This document shows positions 1-10,350 of a DNA stretch of 64,000 nucleotides, piece by piece. Each line of letters opens with the position of its first letter. The stretch's first letter is position 1. The stretch comes from Cladosporium sp. IMV 00045 (taxonomy: Eukaryota; Ascomycota; Dothideomycetes; Cladosporiales; Cladosporiaceae): NCBI GenBank assembly GCA_001931905.2, contig MSJI02000885.1:1-64000 (forward strand), given 5' to 3'. The translations under genes and the position numbers were made by a program. The notes under the pieces are model-generated. The model had not been told where the DNA came from and did no database searches. It saw only the letters and a program-made list of their open reading frames with translations.

Positions 1-46
1 AAGTACACTCGGACAATTGAGAGCAGGAGCTGACTATATGTGCCAG

Positions 47-1327
<1,281 letters not shown>

Positions 1328-2196
1328 GCACTTCGCACGAAGGAAGACAAGGCCGAGGCGCCGTCGATGGCTCCAGCACACAAGTTCAAGATTTGCAGAG
1401 GGATCACGATGCAGGCTGTGAGATAGACAGGTCGCAAACACGGCGATATAACGAGCGAGCGAGGCGTACGGCGGGGAAGGTTTCTTGCAGGGATGATGTT
1501 CTCTTCTTGTTCTCTTCTCGGGCGGGTGCACGCGCGGCTCTCGCTTTAGCTGAGAGACTCACAAAAGCTGCATCATTCCTGGGAGTGGAATCTCCTTCTT
1601 TTTCTTTCCCTTCCTTTGCTACGAGGCTTTTTGCTCTGCTTTGAAATGAATGCACGTTTGTAGCGAGATTGAAACCAAAAGAAATATCAGAATGTGTTTT
1701 CCCTTTGAATGTGAGTTGGCGTTTGTGTGTTTCATAACCGGTCTTGTCAGTCCATGAGTTTCGTATGTAACTTTCTCGCACGTACTGGGTGTGTCCGACG
1801 CTCATCCAACTATGCTGGCTAGATCTCACTCCTCCACCTGCTTTAAAATCTACTAATCATGACATCCATAGAAGCGGCTAATGATAGGGCGAAACCTCGC
1901 ATGCGAGCATCGAAGTGGAGAGATCTCATGTTGGGCTTGATCAAAGTATGACGTATGTTTCAACATCACTTTATCAATTGAGGGACCGATAACACTTTTT
2001 TTTTTCGTTCCTCTTAGAGCGCATTTCTCATATAGCATCTCTACTTTCTTTCAATCCGTTCAAGATTTCACTTGCAACACCGTCAAGACTGGCAATCAGG
2101 GCCAGCCAGCGCACAGCATCTTCCGCAGCATTCGCCACTAGAACACCACCACACTTCAACATCACAAACAACCCACCGCATCGCCCGCTCGCCACA
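1328..2196. other. Intergenic: actin 3' flank and oxidoreductase upstream region
   Basis: No gene is supported here. The part from 1580 onward is repeated with scattered substitutions and small indels at 14681-15281. The stretch just before the oxidoreductase start is rich in CACCACA and CAACATCAC motifs, typical of fungal 5' leaders. The conservation of this noncoding sequence between copies points to recent duplication or homeology rather than to a coding function. Confidence 0.6.
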
Positions 2197-3447
2197 ATGG
2201 CCACCGACAAGAAAAACATCGTCATAATCGGCGGCGGGATCATCGGCTGCACGTCCGCCTACTACCTCACGCGCCACCCCTCCTTCGACCCCTCCAAGCA
2301 CTCCATCACCCTCCTGGAAGCCTCCTCCATCGCCGGCGGCGCTTCAGGCAAAGCCGGCGGCTTGCTGGGTCTCTGGGCTTATCCGAGTAGTCTCGTCCCG
2401 TTGAGCTATCGCTTGCACAAGGAATTGGCCGAGGAGCACGGAGGTGCGGAGAGGTGGGGTTATAGAGCCGTGCATTGCGCGCAGGTCGATTGTGTGGGGA
2501 GGAAGGATGAGGGGAAGGAGAAGAAGAGCGATGGAAGCGGCAAGGGTGGCGAGGAGAAGGAAGATAACGTGAGTCTGCAGAAACGCAGCAAGGAAGCTCT
2601 GGGCCGACTACGCGCCGCCGGCGTCCCTAAGGAACTCGACTGGATCGACCCAGACAGTTTGAGATATTACGACGAAATGGGCGACCCCTCCAACACGGCG
2701 CAAGTCCACCCCTTCCAATTCACGACTTCCATGGCCGACCTCGCGCGTGAAGCAGGCGCAGATATCCGCACGCACTCCGCCGTCGATAAAATCAATTACA
2801 CGCCCGACGGCTCCGCCGTGGAATCCGTCACCTACACTTCCACATCAGACGGCAGCAACAAAGAAACCCAAACCCTCCCAGCAACAGACATCATCCTCGC
2901 CGCCGGCCCGTGGACCCAACGCCTCCTCCCCAGCGCCCCCATCTCCGCCCTGCGCGCCCACAGCGTGACAATCCGCCCCGCCCGCCCCGTGAGCGCTTAC
3001 TGCCTCTTCACCGAAATCAAGCTCAAATCCAGCGGCCGCTCTAGCGAAACTGTGGCTCCAGAAATCTACGCCCGCCCCAACAACGAAATCTACGCCTGCG
3101 GCGAAGGCGACCGCCTTGTCCCCCTGCCCTCCTTGTCCTCAGACGTGAGCGTGGACGCGCAGCGCTGCGACGAGATTGCAGAGCAAGTTGGCGCGGTGTC
3201 TGAGGAGTTGCGGGATGGGGAGGTGACGGCTAGGCAGGCTTGTTATTTGCCGAATGTTTCTTCGTCGAAGGCGGGTGGGCCGCTGGTGGGACTCACGGGG
3301 ACAAAGGGGTTGGTGCTCGCTGCGGGGCATACGTGCTGGGGGATTCAGAATGGACCGGGGACGGGGAAGTTGGTGAGTGAGTTTGTCTTTGGGGGTGGGG
3401 CGACGAGTGCGAAGGTGGGGGGGTTGGATCCGAGGGTGGTGCTGTAG
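1580..3447 (+). repeat. Duplicated segment, copy 1 (actin 3' flank plus FAD oxidoreductase)
   Basis: This segment matches 14681-16532 across both noncoding and coding sequence. The match begins exactly where block B begins after its N gap, so the true left limit is unknown. It ends at about the oxidoreductase stop codon, after which the two flanks are unrelated by eye. Both encoded proteins are 416 aa and differ at roughly two dozen positions by my count. Confidence 0.9.
2197..3447 (+). CDS. FAD-dependent oxidoreductase (DAO fold, TDA3-like), copy 1
   Basis: Predicted FAD-dependent amine/amino-acid oxidase-fold protein of 416 aa, uninterrupted. The N-terminal Rossmann motif NIVIIGGGIIGCTSAYYL (residues 7-24) binds the ADP part of FAD. 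The segment ASSIAGGASGKAGGLL follows, where DAO-family proteins contact the flavin. The C-terminal GHTCWGIQNGPGTGKLVSE is the usual second FAD-contact region. The pattern resembles the fungal Tda3 group, in which the yeast member has been linked to endosome-to-Golgi traffic; the substrate is unknown and that assignment is inferred. A lysine/glutamate-rich insert (about residues 105-128) looks like a surface loop. There is no signal peptide or membrane segment. The start ATG lies in CACAATGG context. A near-identical paralog or homeolog lies at 15282-16532. Confidence 0.85.
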   Translation: MATDKKNIVIIGGGIIGCTSAYYLTRHPSFDPSKHSITLLEASSIAGGASGKAGGLLGLWAYPSSLVPLSYRLHKELAEEHGGAERWGYRAVHCAQVDCVGRKDEGKEKKSDGSGKGGEEKEDNVSLQKRSKEALGRLRAAGVPKELDWIDPDSLRYYDEMGDPSNTAQVHPFQFTTSMADLAREAGADIRTHSAVDKINYTPDGSAVESVTYTSTSDGSNKETQTLPATDIILAAGPWTQRLLPSAPISALRAHSVTIRPARPVSAYCLFTEIKLKSSGRSSETVAPEIYARPNNEIYACGEGDRLVPLPSLSSDVSVDAQRCDEIAEQVGAVSEELRDGEVTARQACYLPNVSSSKAGGPLVGLTGTKGLVLAAGHTCWGIQNGPGTGKLVSEFVFGGGATSAKVGGLDPRVVL

Positions 3448-3798
3448 ATGGGGTTTGGGGGATGGGTGGATGGAAGGGAGAAGTTCATGTTCGTAGATCG
3501 AGAAAGGATGTTGGTAGCGTTTGATTTCTTTGAGGCAGTGTTGTGATTGTGCGCTGCTTGTGGTGTCATTGCCAATCTATTTGTTTTCATCTCTGATAGC
3601 AGGGATGAAAGAAAGCTCCAAAACCTTGGGCTGAGTTTCGTTGCACTTCTTCATTTTATCTTTCGATCTGCTGGATTCCTCAGGCACGATCATTCCATCT
3701 TCATTGATTCGATCGGTTGAAGGATCGCAGGACTCGAAGTTGATGTTCTCTTGAGCTTTCTTCTGTGGCTCTTTGACTGGGATAGATAGATGGCTCAT

Positions 3799-4010
3799 TG
3801 GATGGGTTTTGTTCGATGGTTTTTGTTCGATGGGTTCGTTGAATGAAGAAATGATGAGTCAAATCGATGGGACGAAGGGTACTAGGCTTTGAGTTGATGT
3901 TGTTTTGTATTCTTTTGTGGTTTTTTTTTTTTTTTTGTCTGGTTGACTGGGTTGGGTAAATGCTCGTGAGACGGTTTTGATGGATGGTTTTAGTTCGATG
4001 GTTTTTCCAG
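3799..4010. repeat. Degenerate short repeats (TTGTTCGATGG units)
   Basis: The unit GGTTTTTGTTCGATGG occurs in near-tandem at about 3806-3832 and again, diverged, at about 3980-4006 (GGTTTTAGTTCGATGG). A poly-T tract lies between. It reads as low-complexity noncoding sequence. No function is evident. Confidence 0.5.
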
Positions 4011-4651
4011 CGAATGGCGAATGATTCGCCTAGGTGGTTCTTCAAAGAAGTGGTTTCGATAGCAAAAAAGAAAAATTCTCTGGCCGACAAATCTGTTCTC
4101 GACATGGATCAGGAATATGCTTCAGACAATCGGCTTTCGGGCGACGTATATTGATTGTACAATCCTCGGTATCGCGTTTATGACGACTAGTGCTATATGG
4201 GAACCTTGAGATGAACAATACGTCTTGTTGCCATATTTGTGCAATCAGTGGCAACTGAAACAGGAGATGGAGCGACGACGAACGTAGAGGGTAACGTGTA
4301 GGGTTGTTTCCCAAACTTTCCTTCCTCGCTACATCTTCTTATTTACTAGGCTGCGTATTCTTCGTAAATCGGGATCAGGTGAAAATTGGGTACAAGATAC
4401 GTACGTTTCACAGCCGCGCTAGGATGCTATCCTACTATGATTCTATTAGGGACAGGCAAAGATCCGGATTGCCCTAGATAGGAATCTTTTAGGCCGTTGG
4501 GATGATTATCTATATCCTAATCACTTTGTCTTGCCTTTCTCCTCTCTTTCCCCCACCCCTTTCTTTTCTCTTTCCTTTTGATCGAAGTATACGCAGCCTA
4601 CGCGATGCCCCAGGAGCTCGGCAGGCAATGCATCCGATTCGCTTCCAAATA

Positions 4652-4667
4652 TAGTTACATGTAACTA
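4652..4667. promoter_or_regulatory. Perfect 16-bp palindrome upstream of NLR
   Basis: TAGTTACATGTAACTA equals its own reverse complement. It lies about 145 bp upstream of the NLR start codon, a plausible position for a dimeric transcription factor site. No factor is assigned. Confidence 0.35.
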
Positions 4668-4812
4668 CTGACAACGTCGTACAAGCGAGAGCTGAATCAA
4701 AGCCAGAGTGAGGGGCACTGTAAGCATGTCAGATGCTTCAGATCAGCGATGATGTCGCGACCGTTCCATCATTCACTCATCAACACGACTACACTGCATT
4801 TCGCTCTTGGCT

Positions 4813-7200
4813 ATGCAGTCTCAGTATGGCGCCGGCGAGCAGTCGACCAAGAGGCGGCGGATAGAAGACGAAGACGATGAAATGTGCGCCGTTCGGCGAC
4901 AAATGTTCGACAACAGCACCGTACGCGACAACGCAAGGGCTCATTTTGGCAATTCATACAACAGCTTCTATGGACCGGTACATCACGTTGCAGCATCTAT
5001 TGCGTCTCTTGAGAATGACACACGCAAGCTCAGCCTGCGGGATGCGCTCAGCTTCGAAGAGATGGATTCGCGACGTGCAACTATCAAGTTAGCACATGGG
5101 AATACTTGCCAATGGTTCTTCGACTCCCCAGAATATAGGAAATGGTGTGACGACTCGTTCTTGCCAGAACATCACGGCTTTCTTTGGTTACGAGGCAAAC
5201 CAGGGGCCGGCAAATCCACTCTCGTGAAGCATGCGGCAAAACACGCCGATGTCGAGTTCTCAGACTGTTTACGGATCAGCTTCTTCTTCAACGCTAAAGG
5301 GGCCCAACTCGAAAAGTCAATTCAGGGCATGTATCGTTCTTTGCTCTGCCAGTTACTGACGCAATCGCCCGTGCTGGAGAAGTTGCTCGATAAGCGAAGT
5401 TGGAATTACAAAACTTGGCCTATAGAGCTCCTTCGAGAGCTACTATACGACGCCGTGCTACGGCTAGGAGGGGTTAAGCTCGTTTGCTACATCGATGCTC
5501 TTGACGAATGCGATACATCGGAAGTACGGGACATGACTGATTTTCTAAACGACGTCGCGAGTAAGGCAGTCTCAGCAAACGTCCAGTTTCGTGTCTTTTT
5601 TGCGAGTAGACACTACCCGCATATCACAATGCCTAAATGCGTTCATATTTTCCTCGACCATCTCGAAGGACATCAACAAGACATCGAGGCTTACGTTGAA
5701 AACATGCTGAGGGTACCGGAAAACGAGGTACGGCACGAGATCATTAGGGACCTTCGAATCAGAGCAGGCGACGTGTTCCTTTGGGTCGTCCTTGTTGTGC
5801 GTCTTCTGAATGAGGAAAGCGATCGAGGTAATCCTGGCCGGCTGAGTGATCGATTGAGAGAGATACCACACGGTCTGCACGCATTATTCGAGAACGCTTT
5901 GTTCGAGAGAGACATAGGCGATACCAAATACCTCATGCCAATTCTGCTCTGGGTGTTGTATGGAAGCAAAGCGATTGGACCTAGGCAACTGTACTGTGCC
6001 ATCATACACGCCGAGAATAGCGAAAGCGCAGCAAACCGTGGACCCAAGCCCAGCCTCGATGAAGTCAAGAAGTTCATTCTCAATGAATCTAAAGGCCTTT
6101 TGGAGGTCGTCATAGAAGCTGGGGATTTTCAACGGCTCCAGTTCATACATGAGACTGTGAGAGAGTACCTCACCAGTGGTGGGATCGGTAGACTTGATCA
6201 CAGATTTTGTCACAACCCAGCCGGTCGTGGTCATGAGACACTACGGGCTATGTGCTTCAAATACATGTCACACGTAGCGCAAAGTCTCCAACCATCCGAC
6301 TTCTTACCGGACACTGGTCCATACTTCGGACACCTCCACTCTCGCCATAAGGAGATATGCGACAACTTTCCCTTTTTGCAAAAGGCGCACCTGGAGTCCA
6401 TTCGACAAGCTGAGCTTGCTCAAACCCATGGCATTTGTCAAAATTCCTTTTTGGAAGCCTTTCCCCTTGAACTGATGGTCAACTTTCAGACCTTGCTAGA
6501 GCGTCCCTGGAATCACTACTCTTCCTCAGCATCCAAGGTCTTCGTATTCGCCCATGAGGGTGCCCCTCAACTTCTGGAACTGGAGCTCTCGAATCATCAT
6601 GGTAACGCCAACGCACCAGGCGCAGATTGCCTCACAATAAGTACAGCTGGCAGCGACATTGCATTCAATCATTCTCGTGGCCTGAATGCAAATCCACTCC
6701 AGGTTGCAGCTTCGCACAGCTTGGACTGTACGAAGGTACTTTTGAAACATGGCGCCAATGTGAATGCGAAAGGAGGCGGACTTCACCATACCGCGCTTCA
6801 CAGAGCAGTCGTCAGTGGCAAGCTGGAGATTGTCAGACTACTCTTGGAACATGGCGCAGACGTCAATGCTAGAGATGGCATCTACACAGCACTCCATCTG
6901 GCCGTCAGGGAACAATTTTCAGGCATCGTCAGGCTGCTCGCGGAAAATGGCGCCGACGTAGACTCCCGCGAAATCGACATTAAAGGGACTCATGGTCCTA
7001 CAGTGCTTTGCGAAGCAGCCAGGCTTGGTAAACTTGATATGGTTAAGCTTCTAATAGAGCTTGGTGCAGATATTAACTCCAAGTGCAAACAAGGCACTGT
7101 GCTACAAATGGCGAGAAACACGACCCGCATCCCCCACGACGAGCGCGAGCCAATAATCAGCTTTCTACTTGAACAAGGAGCACGTGACGACGATGCTTGA
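4813..7200 (+). CDS. NACHT-ankyrin NOD-like receptor (NLR)
   Basis: Fungal NLR-type STAND protein of 795 aa, single exon. The first ATG of the frame is at 4813; the two codons before it (TTG GCT) are not a start. Visible parts: a short basic N-terminus (KRRR, nuclear-signal-like); a motif DNARAHFGNSYN (about 39-50) resembling HET-s-related amyloid motifs; a linker ending at WFFDSPEY; NACHT Walker A GKPGAGKST (128-136); Walker B VCYIDALDECD (224-234); a winged-helix-like region; and C-terminal ankyrin repeats from about residue 630 to the end (LLLEHGADVNA and similar). Such proteins act in non-self recognition and regulated cell death. No HeLo or other effector gene is visible beside it. The function in incompatibility is inferred from family. 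Confidence 0.88.
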   Translation: MQSQYGAGEQSTKRRRIEDEDDEMCAVRRQMFDNSTVRDNARAHFGNSYNSFYGPVHHVAASIASLENDTRKLSLRDALSFEEMDSRRATIKLAHGNTCQWFFDSPEYRKWCDDSFLPEHHGFLWLRGKPGAGKSTLVKHAAKHADVEFSDCLRISFFFNAKGAQLEKSIQGMYRSLLCQLLTQSPVLEKLLDKRSWNYKTWPIELLRELLYDAVLRLGGVKLVCYIDALDECDTSEVRDMTDFLNDVASKAVSANVQFRVFFASRHYPHITMPKCVHIFLDHLEGHQQDIEAYVENMLRVPENEVRHEIIRDLRIRAGDVFLWVVLVVRLLNEESDRGNPGRLSDRLREIPHGLHALFENALFERDIGDTKYLMPILLWVLYGSKAIGPRQLYCAIIHAENSESAANRGPKPSLDEVKKFILNESKGLLEVVIEAGDFQRLQFIHETVREYLTSGGIGRLDHRFCHNPAGRGHETLRAMCFKYMSHVAQSLQPSDFLPDTGPYFGHLHSRHKEICDNFPFLQKAHLESIRQAELAQTHGICQNSFLEAFPLELMVNFQTLLERPWNHYSSSASKVFVFAHEGAPQLLELELSNHHGNANAPGADCLTISTAGSDIAFNHSRGLNANPLQVAASHSLDCTKVLLKHGANVNAKGGGLHHTALHRAVVSGKLEIVRLLLEHGADVNARDGIYTALHLAVREQFSGIVRLLAENGADVDSREIDIKGTHGPTVLCEAARLGKLDMVKLLIELGADINSKCKQGTVLQMARNTTRIPHDEREPIISFLLEQGARDDDA

Positions 7201-7819
7201 GCCAACAGGGCAATCTTCTCAGCTGCCATTTGTACGTCTGAAATTTACCGACCACCTCAACATCGACTGTTGCAACGTTGCAAGGTAGCTTCGGTCAACC
7301 TCCGGCACAAGCAGAATCTCTGCGATCAGCCGATCCAGCAGATGCTCCAGGTTCTCGTTTCGTTTTTCCCCCTGTGACTGATGACAGTATTTTGATTCTT
7401 TGTTGTCGGATGAAAGAGCTATCCTGCAGTAGCCGTGATATAGAACCTTCTCATTTGGTAGATCGTTTGGGATCGTTTCTTAATGGATCGATCGATTGGA
7501 TGGTTCCCAGCTTCAAGTTGACGTTCCTATTCCCCTGGGATCGATACTTGGGGTCCTGACTGGATGATTGGGTGTGAATTTGAGGATTCCGTCGGACAGA
7601 CATGAATGGATTCGCCGCCGTTTTCACAGAGAGCGCAGTCTTGACAACAATGAGTCCGTTCGTTGCGTGGGCTGAACGACCTATGGGTGGCGTGTATCTT
7701 CTTGATCTTGAAGACTGACCAGAAGCATGCCGCGTGCAGAGAAAACACAATCATTGAAACCACTTCCACAACGATCAACGCCGAAATGTCAAGAAGCAAG
7801 TCATTCAACCTCCCACAGC
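7201..7819. other. Intergenic, convergent NLR and FMO 3' ends
   Basis: The region separates two convergent genes. Short open frames here have no recognisable motif. Nothing further is seen. Confidence 0.6.
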
Positions 7820-9498
7820 CTACGAACATGGAACCTGCCCCTCAAATACCCTTCTACCAATCTCTGGATCCCTCTTCGCCCCCATCATCAACGCCACCCT
7901 CTCCAACCTCCTAGCATAGCTCTCGAACCACTTCCTTGAATGGCCTCGCATCACCCCCTCCTCCTCACCATTGACCCACTCAACCAACTCCCTCACATAC
8001 CTCACCTCCTGCCCCTCCCCTCTCATACTATGGAACCCCCTGCCTGCGCCCTTCCTCTTCAATCTTTCAGTATACTCTTCCCTCATCGCCTCCTCCCCCG
8101 GAAGAGCGACTTTTCCGCGCAAAACCTGCGCTAGCGCCGCGGCCTGAAACTCGAAGAAGGAGAATGTGGCCGTGTGGAACGGGATGCCGACGAAGGATAG
8201 TGTCGGGTCCGGGATGTAAAAGATGTCTTTGTGTAGGTTGTGGGTTTGGTAGCCATCTGTTATCAGGACTTCTTCGTCGGCTTGCGAGGAGGTGAGGTTG
8301 TCGTTGTGGTAGGGACGTAGGAAGGGGAGACTGGAGTGGTAGCCTGTTGCAAGGATGATGCGGTGGATGTTGCAGAGCTGGGTGCCGTTTGTTAGGGTTA
8401 TGGTTCCTGGAATGGGGTCGTGGGAGTTGGCTGTTCTTGTTGAGTTTTCGGGAAGGGCGTTGAAGGATCGCACACCGCTCACGCGAGCAGCGTTGTCAGG
8501 AAGCAAGTGACTTGAGAGATCATATGCTCCGCCCCGAGAGGATTGATAGATCGTCTTCGCGACGCCGCTCAACTCGCGAGCAATGTCTGTCGAGCTCACG
8601 CCGGCGCCGACGATGAGGACATTCTGATCTTGGAACCCTTCAGGACGACGGTACAACTTCGAATGCTGAATGCGGTCTGGAAACGCCTGCTTCCATTCTT
8701 TCAAACCAGGCAAATCCGGGATATTCGGCGCGTGGTAATGGCCATTGGCGATAACGACGGCGTCGAAGTAATGCACGGCGTGAGCGTACTGCGGTCCCAA
8801 AGCTGTCTCTTGTAGCGTCGATGTCTCGATTCGCCACTTGTCTTCCTGCTTCTCTACACTTTCAACCCGTGTGTTCAATTTCACATCTCCCAAGATCCCA
8901 TTCGCAACAGCAGTATCCTGCACGTACTTCGCAATCACACTCTGGCTGACGAACTCCTCCGTTCCCTCTTCCCACTTGTGGCATTGCATCTCCATCTCGT
9001 GCGTCGAGACATTGTTCCTTAAACCGGCATAACACGGTCCAGGCGGCGCGAATGATTCTCTAGCAGCAGTACTGCCAGAACTCCACTCGGGAGCATTGTC
9101 CTCTTCAACAGGACTTCCAGTCTTACTATCCTTCCTCGTCTCCCCCTTCAAGACCGCACATTCATACTCCGGCGAGTCGCCCACCGACGGCACGATAGAA
9201 GGATACGGTGCGTCTTTGGATGTTCGTTCGTCGAAGACCCTGTCGTTGTTGGTCAGCCTTCCGTTTGTTCAATCAATCAATCTCCATTTTCTGTCAGAGA
9301 GAAAAGTATGATCGATTTCTATTCGTTTCATCCGTACCAAACTCCTCCAACATGAGGATTCCGTTCAAAAACCGTCACTTCCAAGCCTGCCTTGCGTAAA
9401 TGCACCGCAGACGCTACGCCGGAGACACCGGCGCCGATTATGGCGGCGGTTTTGACGTTGAGGCGTTGGGTTTGGGGTTGGTGTTGTTGTTCGCTCAT
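7820..9498 (-). CDS. Flavin-containing monooxygenase (FMO family)
   Basis: FAD- and NADPH-dependent monooxygenase that oxygenates soft nucleophiles (S or N). Two exons on the minus strand: 9338-9498 and 7820-9239, with a 98-nt intron opening with GTACGG and closing with CAG; total 526 aa. The first exon supplies ATG and the FAD motif IIGAGVSGVASAVHL (20-34), ending GGVW. Exon 2 carries the NADPH motif NVLIVGAGVSSTDIAREL and the FMO fingerprint region FPDRIQHSKLYR, in which the usual glycine of FxGxxxHxxxY/F is aspartate. ATGYHSS follows, the late FAD/NADP contact seen across the family. It could be a yeast Fmo1-like thiol monooxygenase or a metabolite-tailoring enzyme; the sequence does not decide. 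It converges with the NLR gene. Confidence 0.88.
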
Positions 9499-10350
9499 CT
9501 TTCGTGATTTTCCTTAATTATATCGTTTGGTTGAAGTCTAGCTGTATGCCGTTGAACGAATCGACGTATGCGATCGAAGAAGTATAAGGATTGAGTAATG
9601 AATGCGTAGCAATCGAAATCTGGATAGCGAATGTGAAGTGTCTAACGCAAAAAAGTCGACAAGCAATATCGATCAAAGAAATCGATATCCTTGAGCAAAA
9701 CAGATCAATTGCCAAATTTCTTCACTCTCGACGCTCTAGGAAGGGGAAAAGCGCAATTATCGTTGTGAGGACGAGCCCTCATAATCAAGTCAATCCAACC
9801 AGTGCTTCCCCAAAACCCAGCGCCAGAATGGCGTGCGATCTCCACCCAATCCTGACATACGCAGGCATAGCCCGGCTTGATAAGCCAGCAGACGCTGGAG
9901 TGGGAGTCGTTCAAGTCGTGCCATCGGAGCATCGGAGCACGTCATACCATCCTTAACTCATGCGGTTTGATGTCTTGCGAGGATGGCGTTTTTTTCTTTT
10001 TCTTTTTAGAAATCCAGCCTGAACGGAAATAGTTATGCTTTGCTAGATGCTAGATTGAATGGAAGTAGGCTGATATGAACGTTTCCATTCCCTTCTTCTG
10101 ATCAAGATACATTACGCTACAGACAGCCAGAAGATGACAGGATCTCAGAAAAGAAAATAGAATCCAAGGAGAGAACAAGAGGAAATCTGGCTAAAGCTAT
10201 ACAGAAAAGGAAAAAGCCCTCCCAAAACAGACAATGAGAGATTTCAAGAAAAGGTGTTGTCATCAACAGAACAGAATGCCTCCTCCCAAGTTACATGCGA
10301 CTTCACCTGCTATTTCTTTTCCCTCTTGAGATTTCATAACAAGAAAATCC
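9499..10350. other. Intergenic: FMO upstream and EDE1 downstream region
   Basis: No gene supported. AT-rich patches include a TTTTTCTTTTTCTTTTTAG tract at about 9990-10010. Nothing else is recognised. Confidence 0.55.

Larger units (their letters stand above)
3448..4812. other. Intergenic region upstream of the NLR gene
   Basis: No coding region is supported. It holds a T16 run at 3921-3936, degenerate repeats of TTGTTCGATGG at 3799-4010, and a perfect 16-bp palindrome at 4652-4667. It differs completely from the sequence after the second oxidoreductase copy (16533 onward), so a synteny break lies at about 3448. Confidence 0.6.
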
